Shown here one piece after another: positions 53,282 to 62,989 of a DNA stretch of 64,000 bases. How positions within the stretch are numbered: position 1 is the first letter of the stretch; each line of letters opens with the position of its first letter. The stretch is from positions 1,860,001 through 1,924,000 of the forward strand of contig NZ_WOTN01000002.1 in the NCBI RefSeq assembly GCF_010993745.1, read 5' to 3'. The position numbers and the translations under genes are program-made. Below the pieces are notes generated by a model, which saw only the letters and a list, made by a program, of their open reading frames with translations, was not told the DNA's origin and did no database searches. The DNA comes from Fodinicola acaciae (GTDB lineage: Bacteria > Actinomycetota > Actinomycetes > Mycobacteriales > HKI-0501).

Positions 53282-53969
53282 CTGAGGCACCACCGAGACG
53301 AGTGACCACTGTGGACTCGGCGAGCATGACCGCGGCGTCGTGTTCCGGCGACGGCTCGCCGGTGAGCTCGGCGGACTCGACGCGGTCGAGCCGGAATCCG
53401 CGGCCGGCGCGGCGTTTCCGGCACCAGCCGATCAGATACCAGTGTTGGCGCGAGGTGAGCAGACCGGCCGGCTCGACCTCGCGTACGCTCGACCCGCCGC
53501 CGGCGTCGACATAGCCGATCCGGATCACCACGCGTCGCGTGACGGCGTTTTCCACCGCTTCCAGGATGTTTCGCCGGTCCGCGCGCGGGATCGTATGGAT
53601 GGCAACACTTTTGGCCTCGGCAGCGATCGCCGGAGACATCGCCGCGGTGAGTTTTTGTACGGCCGTACGCGCCGCCGAGCCGAACGGGGCGTCGCGCTCA
53701 GCCGCGGCGGCGGCCGCGGTGAGCGCGATCGCTTCGGAAACCGTCAGGTTGACCGGCGGCAGCGTCATCGTGGGATCGATGAACCAACCACCGGCAGGAC
53801 CCGGCACCGCACGCACCGGCACACCGGTGGCCATGAGCGCCTGCAGGTCGCGCTGGATCGTCCGCACCGATACGTCGAAACGCTCGGCGAGCCACGGAAC
53901 GGTCCGTTGCCGCGGCGCTGTCGCGCGGAGTTCTTCGACCAGCGCGTAAAGACGTTCGGTGCGGTTCAT
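53274..53969 (-). CDS. WYL-domain transcriptional regulator
   Basis: This 231-residue protein has an HTH_11 domain (LAERFDVSVRTIQRDLQAL, about 27-45) and a WYL domain with VEPAGLLTSRQHWYLIGWCRKR. Such regulators sense nucleic acids or metabolites. It starts two bases after the esterase stop, in the same operon. Confidence 0.85.
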   Translation of the reverse strand: MNRTERLYALVEELRATAPRQRTVPWLAERFDVSVRTIQRDLQALMATGVPVRAVPGPAGGWFIDPTMTLPPVNLTVSEAIALTAAAAAAERDAPFGSAARTAVQKLTAAMSPAIAAEAKSVAIHTIPRADRRNILEAVENAVTRRVVIRIGYVDAGGGSSVREVEPAGLLTSRQHWYLIGWCRKRRAGRGFRLDRVESAELTGEPSPEHDAAVMLAESTVVTRLGGASAI

Positions 53970-53971
53970 GC

Positions 53972-54889
53972 CTACGCTTTCGCGATGAATTCTTCCTGCC
54001 GGTGGTGCTCACGTTCGCTGATCGCCAGCGGATAGAGGGTGAATCCGTGGCCGGCCTCGGCGACCACCTCCAATTCTGCCTGATTTCCGGCGGCTCGCCA
54101 GCGCGCGTGCATGAACAGGGTGTCGTCCAGCAGCGAATCGGCCGTGCCGACGGTGAACCGGGCCGGCGGCAGGCAGCGCAGATCGGCGTAGAGCGGCGAG
54201 ACGGCCGGATCGCGGCGTTCCTCCGCGGTGGTGCCTGGGACGAACATCTCGGCGAACCACGACGGTCCAGGCGTACGGTCGAGCCAGCCGCCGGCCATCG
54301 ACCGGCGGCTCGGCGTGAGTGACAGGTCGTACATGCCGAAAGTCAGCTGTGCGGCGCGAAATGCGGTGTGACCGCGGTCGCGCATGCGGAGCAGGGTGAG
54401 CACGCTGAGGTGAGCACCGGCCGACTCGCCGCCGATCATCAGCCGGTCCGTACTGAACTCGCGCTCGCTGTTGTCCACCAACCACAGCGCGACCCGTTCG
54501 CAGTCGTCCGGACCGGCCGGATACGGATTTTCCGGCGCCAGGCGATAATCGACGCTCACCACCGCGACCGACGCGCGTTCGGCCAGCCGCCAGAGCCGAT
54601 CGTCCTGGCCGTGCGCCGACCCGAGCGACCAGCCGCCTCCGTGGATGTGCAGGAAAACTCCGCGTACGTCGGCCGGCGTGAACACTCTGACCGGTACGTC
54701 GTCGACGATCCGGTCCTGCCCGTGCGCGAGCGGGACCGGCGCGGTCGTGCCGTCGAACTGCCGTGTACGCGCCGCCTGGATGGCCGCCAGGTCGGTCAGC
54801 GGCGGTCGTGTCGCGTTGTCTGCCTGGAGTCGTCGCGCGAAGGCGCGCGTCTGGTCGAGATCTTCGTCGCCAGTGGTCACAATGCTCAT
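53972..54889 (-). CDS. HSL-family alpha/beta-hydrolase (esterase)
   Basis: This 305-residue enzyme has the oxyanion motif HGGGW (83-87) and nucleophile S156 in GGESAG. A C-terminal Asp in GTADSLLDD and His in AGHGFTLYP complete the triad. It hydrolyses short acyl esters; the natural substrate is unknown. ATG 54889. Confidence 0.88.
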   Translation of the reverse strand: MSIVTTGDEDLDQTRAFARRLQADNATRPPLTDLAAIQAARTRQFDGTTAPVPLAHGQDRIVDDVPVRVFTPADVRGVFLHIHGGGWSLGSAHGQDDRLWRLAERASVAVVSVDYRLAPENPYPAGPDDCERVALWLVDNSEREFSTDRLMIGGESAGAHLSVLTLLRMRDRGHTAFRAAQLTFGMYDLSLTPSRRSMAGGWLDRTPGPSWFAEMFVPGTTAEERRDPAVSPLYADLRCLPPARFTVGTADSLLDDTLFMHARWRAAGNQAELEVVAEAGHGFTLYPLAISEREHHRQEEFIAKA

Positions 54890-54934
54890 GTGGCGAGCGT
54901 GCCAGCTGGTCGCGACACCGTTATGTCACCGTTA

Positions 54935-55110
54935 GGGTCTGTTTCGAAGTCCCACGCGGATGAGAGTCGAGATCCAAACGTCGCCTGCCGGTGCCGGGCG
55001 GAAGCCCAAACAGCAGCGCTGTGGTGGGTTTTCGGCCGGTGCCGGCAGGCGGCCCGAGAAAGATGTGACAGCGGCTCGGCTATCGCCGCGTGGGACTTCG
55101 AAACAGACCC
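54935..55110. mobile_element. 176-bp MITE with TA target duplication
   Basis: Terminal inverted repeats 54935-54959 and 55086-55110 match exactly over 25 bases, or 26 if the flanking base is counted. TA lies on both sides (54933-54934 and 55111-55112), as expected for a TA-targeting (IS630/mariner-like) element. Internal sequence folds back on itself (CGCCTGCCGG with CCGGCAGGCG). There is no coding capacity. Transposase donor unknown. Confidence 0.85.
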
Positions 55111-56575
55111 TAGCCGGCGGAGTTTGTCGCCGTCGTCTCAATGACGCGCGGAATGTGGCGGAGCGCGTAGAGCACCGCGACCGCCAACACCGCGACGACG
55201 GCTGCCGAAGTGAACAGGGTGACCTGCATTCCGTCCACATATGCCGCGCGCGCCACCGCCAGGTCGGCCGGTGCCGCGCCGACGGCGTTTCCCAGCGACT
55301 CACGGATTGCCGGTGTCGCGTTGGCCGGCAGATGCAGCCGATAGACCACGCTCAGCAGGCTGCCGAGCACCGCGATCCCCAGGGCGCCGCCGAGCTCCAT
55401 CGCCGTTTCCGAGATCGCGGAGGCGGCGCCGGCTCGCTCTTTTGGCACGGCGGCGAGGATCGTGTCGGTGGCGACCGTCATCGTCAGCGCCAGGCCAGGC
55501 CGAAGATGAGCATGGTGACCAGCAGATAGCCGTACGTCGGCCGCAGCCCGAGCAGACCGTACAAAACCATGCCAATGGCCGACAAGACCAGGCCAGCTGT
55601 CATCGTGGCGGCTCGGCCGAGCACGTTGATGGCGGCCGGGCTCATCAGCGCGCCGGCGACCGCCGCGACGATCGCCGGCAGTCCGGCGACACCGGCCAGC
55701 AGCGGTGACCAGCCGAGGACGAGCTGCAGATATTGTGCCAACACCAACGAAATCGCCAGCTGCGCGAACATCGCGGCCAGCGCGGCGCCGACGGTCAGCG
55801 AGAACGGACCGCGGCGAAACAGTCGCACGTCGATCAACGGCTCGGGCAACCGCGTCTGCCGGCGGATGAACACGATGATTGTCACCACCCCGACTGCCAG
55901 GGAAATCAGGACCTCGGCGGTGAATCCGTTGTGTGCGGCCTGTTTGATCGCGTAGACGACGGCGACCACGCCGACGATCGACAACGGTACGCTCAGCCAG
56001 TCGAGCCGGCCGGGCGACGGGTTGCGAGACTCCGGAAGGACAATGCCGCCGGCCACCAGGATGAGCAGCACGACCGGCACGTTGATCAGGAAAACCGATC
56101 CCCACCAGAAATGGTCGAGCAACGCGCCGCCGATCAGCGGTCCGAGGCCGAAGCCGGCGATCGCGACGCCGTTCCACAGGCCGATCGCGGCCGTACGCTC
56201 CTTGGGATCGGTGAAGACGTTACGCACCAACGAAAGTGTCGACGGCATGATCGTCGCGCCGGCGACGCCGAGGAGCGCGCGAGCCGCGATGAGCAACTCG
56301 GCGGTCGGCGCGTACGCGGTGATCACCGACGCCACACCGAAAGTCGCGGCGCCGACGAGCAGCAGCTTCTTGCGGCCGATCCGGTCGCCGATGTTCCCCA
56401 TCGTGACAAGCAGCCCGGCCAGCGCGAAGCCGTACGCGTCGACGATCCACAGCAGCTGCGTGGACGTGGGAGCCAGCTCGGCGGTGAGTTTCGGTACGGC
56501 CAGATGCAGGACGGTCAGGTCGAGCGCGAGCATCAGCATCGCCAGGCAGGCGACGCCGAGCGTCCCCCACTTCAT
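55110..56575 (-). pseudogene. MFS multidrug exporter with a frameshift
   Basis: The first part, to about codon 361, encodes a normal 14-helix DHA2 exporter: GNIGDRIGRKKLLLVGA (motif A) and GFGLGPLIGGALLDHFWWGSVF. At about 55490-55502 the frame runs into TGA after IFGLAWR. The next frame continues with LALTMTVATDTILAAVP, the expected following motif. One base is missing in GGCCTGGCCTGGCGCTG. The remaining 130 codons are intact (KERAGAASAISETAMELGGALG). Either a real mutation or a sequencing error. The stop codon at 55110-55112 is formed at the MITE edge. ATG 56575 overlaps the upstream stop by four bases. Confidence 0.8.
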
Positions 56576-57702
56576 CGGCGCACCTCGAAGACGATCTCCT
56601 CGCTGTGCCGGAGGTGTCCGGCCGCGTCCTCGCCGAGATGGAACCGGGTCGTCATGGATCGACCGGACAGGTCGAAAACCGAGCGCCACAGCGTACGCCA
56701 CGGCCATCCCGGCGCGGCTTTCTGCGCGACCTCGTCCAGTGCCTCGCGGATGCCGGCGGCCGAGGAGGCCGGATGCTTGGAGATCGTCCGCAACCGTTCG
56801 TACGTCGCGAAAGTCTCCGGCGTGTCCGGCGGAAGGTCGTCCACCGACGGAAACTTGTGCAGCGGATGGTTGGTGACGCAGAGCGGGCCGTCGGCGAGCG
56901 GGATGATGTGCTCCGAGTCGTACGCGCCGCGTTCCCACACGAACCCGTCTCCGGAGGCGTCCGCGACCAGGTAGTGGCAGGCGACAGAGGCGTTGTCATA
57001 TTGTTTGCCGCTGAGCAGAGCCACTCGTGCCTCGGCGGCGGAAGTGCAGGTGTCCAACAGAAAACGCGGCACCTGAGTCGGATCCAGGCCGGCCTGCGGA
57101 CCGCGGCCGAAGTCCGGCGGCGCGGTGGCGGTGATGTCGGCCAGCAGCAGCACGACGGCCAGACCCGCCTCGTTGATCCCGTCCATGCAGCCGTCCACAT
57201 TGGACATCGTCAGCACCGTGCTGGCCAGGCCGTCGTCGGGATACGAGGTGATGACGTACGGCCGAGACGCCATCGGGGGCTCGTCGCTCGGCTGCGGCGC
57301 CGCACCGGACAGGCTCTCGACCAGCTGTTTCTGGCTCAGGGTGAAGAAATCGTAGTTGCGGCCGAGCCGGCCGCGGCCGTCGGCCGAGGCGGCTGGCGGG
57401 CAGAAGGTCGCCGAGCAACCGGACCCGGCGATGCTGGACATGCCGTCCATGCTCATCGGATCGGCCTGGAAGACCTCGGCGGCGCCGGTCATCCGGTCGC
57501 GGTGTTGTGGCCAGTTTCGCGCGAACCACACATCACGGGCGCGCGAGACGAGCGGATCGACCGCGCGCGGCTGCCAATCCGAGGCCGCCTGGATGTCCAG
57601 CGCGAGTGCGCGGCCGATTTCTCGTTGGCCGCCGCGAAGAACGAGGTGCCGGACGGTCATGAAGTCGTTGCGGCCACCGGCCACGATGGAAGTTGTCGTC
57701 AT
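56572..57702 (-). CDS. C45-type autoproteolytic acyltransferase/amidase
   Basis: This 376-residue protein belongs to the Ntn-hydrolase superfamily (acyl-CoA:6-aminopenicillanate acyltransferase / NAAA / choloylglycine-hydrolase relatives). The predicted nucleophile is C96 in AGSGCSATF, followed by GRLGRNYDFF. NVDGCMDGINEAGLAVVLL and CVTNHPLHKF supply the other active-site residues. It would cleave itself before C96 and then act on amides or acyl-CoA. It starts its operon with the MFS exporter, and the AfsR-like gene lies 54 bp upstream on the same strand. Confidence 0.8.
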   Translation of the reverse strand: MTTTSIVAGGRNDFMTVRHLVLRGGQREIGRALALDIQAASDWQPRAVDPLVSRARDVWFARNWPQHRDRMTGAAEVFQADPMSMDGMSSIAGSGCSATFCPPAASADGRGRLGRNYDFFTLSQKQLVESLSGAAPQPSDEPPMASRPYVITSYPDDGLASTVLTMSNVDGCMDGINEAGLAVVLLLADITATAPPDFGRGPQAGLDPTQVPRFLLDTCTSAAEARVALLSGKQYDNASVACHYLVADASGDGFVWERGAYDSEHIIPLADGPLCVTNHPLHKFPSVDDLPPDTPETFATYERLRTISKHPASSAAGIREALDEVAQKAAPGWPWRTLWRSVFDLSGRSMTTRFHLGEDAAGHLRHSEEIVFEVRR

Positions 57703-57756
57703 GCCGCGAGGATCGCCGGTGCCGCTGACCGCCCGCGCACCGATCGCTGACGGTGG

Positions 57757-60700
57757 TCAGCGCAGGCCGGTCAGCGTCAGCGCTTCCGCACGGTCCAACG
57801 CACGTCCGGCCGCGTACGTCCGCTCGAACTCCTCGCTCCCAAGCCGCATGCGAGCCATATCCGTGATAGTCCCCGATATGTCGAGGCCGCGGAAAGTGGC
57901 GCCGGCGCCGAGCAGCATGGCGGCGCGCTCCGGATCGCCCGATGCCACCGCCGCGCCAGCCAACGCCTCGAAAATCCTGGACACCAGTTCGAACTGCTCG
58001 CGAGCCGTCGCCTCGTCCAGCGCCGGCCGCAGATGGTCGGCGGCAGACCGGCCGGAATCGACCGCGAGCACACCCAAGGTGATCCGGATGCGCGTACGCA
58101 CCTCGTCCGGCCGAAACCATCCCTCCGGACACTCTCGCAACGCCTGCTCGCACAACCGCCACGCCGCCGGCAGATTTCCGCGCGTATGCTCCAAAAGTCC
58201 GAGCGTGTGGTGGCCACTCGCGACGAGGTCTCGAGCACCGCAGCGTTTGGCCAGCGTCAGAGCGCGCAGGCAGTCGGCCTCGGCGCCGGACTGGTCGCCG
58301 ACGACCAACCGCTCGGCGGCGCGTTGCAGCAGGATTTCGGCGAGGTCGTCGATCGCGCGCAGCGGTGTGATCAGCTCGATCGCCTCGCCGAGCAACGAAA
58401 CCGCCTCCGCGTGCCGTCCCTGCCAGCTGGAAACCTGAGCCAGCGCACCGATCGTCAGCGTGAGACCCCAGCGCTCGCCGATCACCCGAAACCGTTCGAG
58501 CGCGACCAGGATCGATTTTTCCGCATCGCGAGGTTGCGCGCGAAAAAGCTGGAGGAGCCCATGGCCGAGCGGTTCGAGCGCCTGGCACCACGGATCGTCG
58601 CTGAGCGTGGTCAGCTCGACCAGGTCGCGACCCAGCTGGCCAGGCGGCGGACCGGCCACGATGCCCCACATCATTTGCAGGAACGGTCGCCGCAGCGCCT
58701 GCCGGTGGGTGGCGATCACGCTTACGTTCCGTAGCGACTGCTGCCAGCGCTCGGCGTCTGGGGCATGGATGATCGCGTTCAGGACGGCCAGTGCGTAGTC
58801 CTCGCGGCGCTCCACCGACAGCACCGGTCCGATGGCGTCGACCAACTCGCCGGCCAGCGGCGCGCCCTCCGAGCGGCGGCCGGCCATCCACCAGTACATC
58901 GACAGCGCGGCGACCAGCCGCAGCGCCAGGTCGGTGTCCGAGCGTACGGCCCAGCGCAGCGCCGCCAGCAGATTGTCGTTGTCGGCTTCCAGTCGCGTGA
59001 GCCATTTCAGCTGGTCAGCGGTCCGCAGCCGCGCGTCGCCGAGCTCGGCGAGAGCCAGGAAGTAGGTCGCGTGAGCGCGCTGGTCGGTGTCCTCGGCATG
59101 CTCGGCGCAGTACGCCCGGATCGTCTCGAGCATCCGGTAGCGGTCGCCGGACAGCTCGATGAGCGACCGGTCGACGAGCCGCGCCAGCTGATCGGCGCCG
59201 GCGCCACACACGGCCTCGACGGCCTCGACGGTCGCGCCGCCGGCGAAGACGGTCAGCTTGCCGGCCAGCGCGCGCTCGTCCTCGTCGAGCAGATCCCAGC
59301 TCCACTCGACTACAGCGCGTAGCGTACGGTGGCGCGCCGCGGCGCTCCGGCTGCCGCGGGACAGCAAGGCGAAACGGTCGTGCAGCCGGTCCGCGATCTC
59401 GGTGACGGGCAGTGACCGTACGCGCGCCGCCGCCAGCTCGATCCCCAGCGGCATCCCGTCCAGCTCAGCACAGATCCGCGCGACGGCGTCGACGTTTTCT
59501 TTGTCCACGGCAAAACCGGCGCGCGCGGCGGCGGCGCGATCGGCAAACAACCGTACGGCTGGGAAACTCAGCGCGGTCTCCGGATCCGTTCCCGGTGGCG
59601 GTGCGGCCAGCCGCGGCACGGCGTACAACGTCTCGCCGGTGATCTCCAACGGCTCGCGACTTGTTGCCAGTACGCGCAAAGACCGGCAGTTTGCCAACAA
59701 CGTCGTCACCACCTCGGCGGCGCTTTCGACGACGTGTTCGCAATTATCGAGTATCAGCAGGAATGTCCGGTCGGTCAACGCGCTGACCAACCGCTCGAGC
59801 GTTGGCAGCTGCCGGTGCGGTGTCATCGTCGCGTCGCGCAGCCCGAGCGCGGACAACATCTGCCGCGACACGTCGGCGCCGCGGACAAGCGTTGCCAGAT
59901 CGACGAAACAGACCGGCGTGGCGATGCCGGCCGCGACCTCGACCGCGAGCCGCGTCTTGCCGGCGCCGCCTGGCCCGGTGAGCGTCACCAGCCGCGCGTG
60001 CGCCAGCGCGTCGGTCACGTCCGAGATTTCCTCGGCGCGACCGACAAAACTCGTCAGCTGCGCCGGCGGCCGGGTTGGATCGAGGGATTCGTCGCGCAAC
60101 GCGGCGGCATGTGCTTCGGCGAGCTCGCTGGACGGGTCGGCGCCGAGCTCCTCGGCCAACGTGCGCCGCGCGTCCTCGTACGCGAGCAATGCCTGCGCCG
60201 ACTCGCCGTTGGCGGTGAGAGCGCGGACAAGCTGAGCACGCGGTCGCTCACGCAGCGGATGCGCGGCGATGAGTTCGCGCAGCCGCGGGACTTGCTCGCG
60301 GTGGCGGTGCAGGGCGAGCTGCGTGTCGACATGGTCCTCGGTCGCTTCCAGCCAACGTTGCTGGAGGTTCGCGCGCGTGGCCTCGTCGACTTCCGGTTCA
60401 CCGCGCCAAAGTCGCAGCGCCTCGTCCAGGGCGCCGGCCGCGTGGTCGTACGCGCCGGCCTCCAGAGCGGACCGGCCCTCCTCCGCCAATCGCAGGAATC
60501 GGTGCAGGTCAACGTCATCCGGGTCGACCGCCAGCCGATAGCCGCGCTCGGTGAACTCGATCGGCGCGTCGAGCTGCTTGCGCAGCCGTGAAACCTGCGA
60601 CTGCAGCGCGTTGGCGGCGCCTGTTGGCGGTGCGCCGTCGTACATGCCGTCGATCAGCCGGTCGGCGCTCACGTATTTTCCAGCGTCGGCAAGCAGCATC

Positions 60701-60792
60701 GCCAGCAGCGCATGCGTGCGCCGGCCACCGAGTGTGACCGGGTGGCCGCCGGAGTCCTCGGCGCGTACCGGACCGAGGATGCCGAACCGCAT
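57757..60792 (-). CDS. BTAD/AfsR-type regulator with ATPase domain
   Basis: This 1011-residue protein has an OmpR-like DNA-binding domain (1-90), BTAD (95-235), and an NTPase with Walker A GPGGAGKT (273-280) and LLILDNCEHV. A long helical TPR-like region runs to the end. Such regulators activate neighbouring genes, here plausibly the C45/MFS pair. ATG 60792 gives the canonical MRFGILGPVRAE. It is divergent from the CocE-type gene. Confidence 0.88.
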   Translation of the reverse strand: MRFGILGPVRAEDSGGHPVTLGGRRTHALLAMLLADAGKYVSADRLIDGMYDGAPPTGAANALQSQVSRLRKQLDAPIEFTERGYRLAVDPDDVDLHRFLRLAEEGRSALEAGAYDHAAGALDEALRLWRGEPEVDEATRANLQQRWLEATEDHVDTQLALHRHREQVPRLRELIAAHPLRERPRAQLVRALTANGESAQALLAYEDARRTLAEELGADPSSELAEAHAAALRDESLDPTRPPAQLTSFVGRAEEISDVTDALAHARLVTLTGPGGAGKTRLAVEVAAGIATPVCFVDLATLVRGADVSRQMLSALGLRDATMTPHRQLPTLERLVSALTDRTFLLILDNCEHVVESAAEVVTTLLANCRSLRVLATSREPLEITGETLYAVPRLAAPPPGTDPETALSFPAVRLFADRAAAARAGFAVDKENVDAVARICAELDGMPLGIELAAARVRSLPVTEIADRLHDRFALLSRGSRSAAARHRTLRAVVEWSWDLLDEDERALAGKLTVFAGGATVEAVEAVCGAGADQLARLVDRSLIELSGDRYRMLETIRAYCAEHAEDTDQRAHATYFLALAELGDARLRTADQLKWLTRLEADNDNLLAALRWAVRSDTDLALRLVAALSMYWWMAGRRSEGAPLAGELVDAIGPVLSVERREDYALAVLNAIIHAPDAERWQQSLRNVSVIATHRQALRRPFLQMMWGIVAGPPPGQLGRDLVELTTLSDDPWCQALEPLGHGLLQLFRAQPRDAEKSILVALERFRVIGERWGLTLTIGALAQVSSWQGRHAEAVSLLGEAIELITPLRAIDDLAEILLQRAAERLVVGDQSGAEADCLRALTLAKRCGARDLVASGHHTLGLLEHTRGNLPAAWRLCEQALRECPEGWFRPDEVRTRIRITLGVLAVDSGRSAADHLRPALDEATAREQFELVSRIFEALAGAAVASGDPERAAMLLGAGATFRGLDISGTITDMARMRLGSEEFERTYAAGRALDRAEALTLTGLR

Positions 60793-60863
60793 GCCGTCTA
60801 TTTGAGCACGTTTGGCGGTTGTCTGATTTGATCGACTCGATGGACGGCGAAAGGAGCACGCTC

Positions 60864-62483
60864 GTGCGCAACAGTCTCGCCGCGGCGGCGATCGACCGGC
60901 TGCTCGGCCTGCCACCGGCGACGACGCCGGATGTCGAGATCCACCGGGAGCTGACGCCGATGCCGGACGGTGTCGTGCTGGTGGCCGATCGCCTTCGGCC
61001 GCGCGGCGACAAGCCACTGCCGGTTGTGATCGTCCGCACCCCGTACGGTCGCGACGCGCTCAGCCGGCAGCTGTTCGGTGCCGCCCTGGCCAGACGGGGA
61101 TTCCAGATCTTCCTGCAGAGCGTACGCGGCACTTTCGGCTCAGGAGGGCGGTTTCAGGCCTTTCACCACGAACGCGACGACGGCATCGCTACGGCGGAAT
61201 GGGTCCGCGCGCAGCCGTGGTGTGACGGCAGGATCGCGACCGCCGGCGCGAGCTATCTGGGATATACGCAGTGGTCGATGGCGCCGTATCTGGAGGAGCA
61301 GCCGCGCGCCGTCTGTTTGGGGGTTACCGCGTCGAATTTCGACGCGATCCACTACGACGGCCAGACCGTCGGCCTGCAGACAGCCCTTACCTGGTCGGCG
61401 ATGACTGCGACGCAGGAAGGGCCGCTCGGGCTGCTGCGCCAGCCGCTGCGGGACCGCCGTACGAATGCCGCGATGTCCACGATTCCGTTGAACGGCGCCG
61501 ATATCGCCGCGATCGGGAAACAGTGGCCGTATTGGCGCGAAGTCATCGAACACACCGGTCCCGGCGGCGACTTCTGGTCCGGCATCGACCACAGCGGCGC
61601 GGTCGAGCGGTTGACCGCGCCGGTGTCCATGGTGACCGGCTGGTGGGACATCTTCCTTCCGTGGCAGCTGGCCGATTTCACCGCGCTCGCCGCGGCCGGC
61701 CGGTCGCCGCGGATCACCGTCGGGCCGTGGCGGCACGCGGAGTTCGGTGGCCTGAAGGCGATGGTCGACGACCAGCTGAGTTTTCTGGCCGCACACCTGC
61801 AGGACGACACGGCCGGCCTGCGGCGTGCGCCGGTGCGCGTCTATCTGCAGGGTGCGCATCGCTGGTTGGACCTGGAAACCTGGCCACCGGCCGAGGCTTG
61901 TGACCACGTGCTGCATTTCCTGCCGGCCGGCCGGCTCGGCCTCGAGCCGGCGGCGGCCAGCACGCCGGACGTCTTCCGCTATGACCCCGCCGATCCGACG
62001 CCCAACGTCGGAGGACCGGTTTTCGCCGGAAAACCGAAACAGCAGGATCAGTCCACAGTGGAGAGTCGGCCGGACGTACTCACCTTCACCGGACGACCAC
62101 TGGCAAAGCCGCTCGACCTGGTCGGCACGGCCGTGGCCGAGGTTTACCTCGACACCGACACCGGTTTCGGTGACCTGGTCGTACGGCTCTGCGATGTCGA
62201 TCCGGCCGGTCGGTCGCGCAACGTGTGCGACCGGATCGTACGGCTGCCGGCCGGTCTGGACGGGGCGATGCGGCTGGAGCTCTGGCCGACGGCATACCGT
62301 TTTCGGCCTGGCCACCGCGTACGCGTGCAGGTCACCGCCGGCGCCTTTCCCAGATATCCCCGAAACCATGGTTTCGGCGAGCCGGCGGCGACCGCGACGG
62401 CGATGCGGCCGACGACGTTTCGCGTACACCACGACGCCGACCATCCGTCACGCGTCGTCCTGCCGGTGCTGGCCGGCACGTGA
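60864..62483 (+). CDS. CocE/NonD-family X-Pro dipeptidyl-peptidase-like hydrolase
   Basis: This 539-residue alpha/beta-hydrolase has nucleophile S130 in AGASYLGYTQ, a catalytic-type Asp region (TGWWDIFLPWQ) and His in VGPWRHAEF. A C-terminal jelly-roll domain follows (about 370-539). Substrates may be acyl esters or proline peptides. GTG 60864 with AAGGAG seven bases before is preferred over ATG 60840. A dispersed-palindrome copy lies at 62052-62062. Confidence 0.82.
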   Translation: MRNSLAAAAIDRLLGLPPATTPDVEIHRELTPMPDGVVLVADRLRPRGDKPLPVVIVRTPYGRDALSRQLFGAALARRGFQIFLQSVRGTFGSGGRFQAFHHERDDGIATAEWVRAQPWCDGRIATAGASYLGYTQWSMAPYLEEQPRAVCLGVTASNFDAIHYDGQTVGLQTALTWSAMTATQEGPLGLLRQPLRDRRTNAAMSTIPLNGADIAAIGKQWPYWREVIEHTGPGGDFWSGIDHSGAVERLTAPVSMVTGWWDIFLPWQLADFTALAAAGRSPRITVGPWRHAEFGGLKAMVDDQLSFLAAHLQDDTAGLRRAPVRVYLQGAHRWLDLETWPPAEACDHVLHFLPAGRLGLEPAAASTPDVFRYDPADPTPNVGGPVFAGKPKQQDQSTVESRPDVLTFTGRPLAKPLDLVGTAVAEVYLDTDTGFGDLVVRLCDVDPAGRSRNVCDRIVRLPAGLDGAMRLELWPTAYRFRPGHRVRVQVTAGAFPRYPRNHGFGEPAATATAMRPTTFRVHHDADHPSRVVLPVLAGT

Positions 62484-62989
62484 CGGCGGTCCGGCTGCGC
62501 CGGTTTCAGGAGGCCGACGCTCACGCGCTGCTGCGGTGGATCAGATCCGAGGAAGAGATGGTGATGTGGTCGGGTCCGTCCTTCCGCTGGCCGCTGGATG
62601 TCGAGCAGTTGATGGCTTTTCCTGACACGCTGCGGGTTTTCGCTGCCATCGACGCGGAAACCGGCCGGCTGGCCGGACATCTGCGGCTGTGGGTGGCCGA
62701 ACCGTATCGTCTCGGCCGGTTTGGCGCGGTGCTGGTCGATCCGGAACTTCGCGGCAGAGGCTATGGAAGCGCGCTGATCGGGGCCGCGCTGGAGGTCGCT
62801 TTCGGCGAGTTGCGGCTGCACCGAGTCGGGCTCGGCGTCTACACCCAAAACGAAGGTGCACGACGGGTCTATGAAAAGGCCGGCTTCGTCCGTGAAGGCC
62901 TGATCCGGGACGCTGTCTTCGTCAACGGCGCGTACTGGTCGGACATCGAGATGGGAATCCTGGAGTCGGAAAGACGTGCGAAGCTGTGA
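62480..62989 (+). CDS. GNAT-family acetyltransferase
   Basis: This 169-residue enzyme has the acetyl-CoA loop RGRGYGSALIGAAL (R-x-x-G-x-G/A) and the RimJ/RimL-like C-terminus NEGARRVYEKAGFVREGLIRD. The acceptor is unknown. GTG 62480 overlaps the CocE stop by GTGA and its own stop overlaps the next start, so all three are coupled. Confidence 0.85.
   Translation: MTAVRLRRFQEADAHALLRWIRSEEEMVMWSGPSFRWPLDVEQLMAFPDTLRVFAAIDAETGRLAGHLRLWVAEPYRLGRFGAVLVDPELRGRGYGSALIGAALEVAFGELRLHRVGLGVYTQNEGARRVYEKAGFVREGLIRDAVFVNGAYWSDIEMGILESERRAKL

Noticed and set aside
55490-55502. Programmed frameshift in the MFS exporter
   Set aside because: No slippery heptamer or downstream structure is evident; a single missing base explains it more simply.
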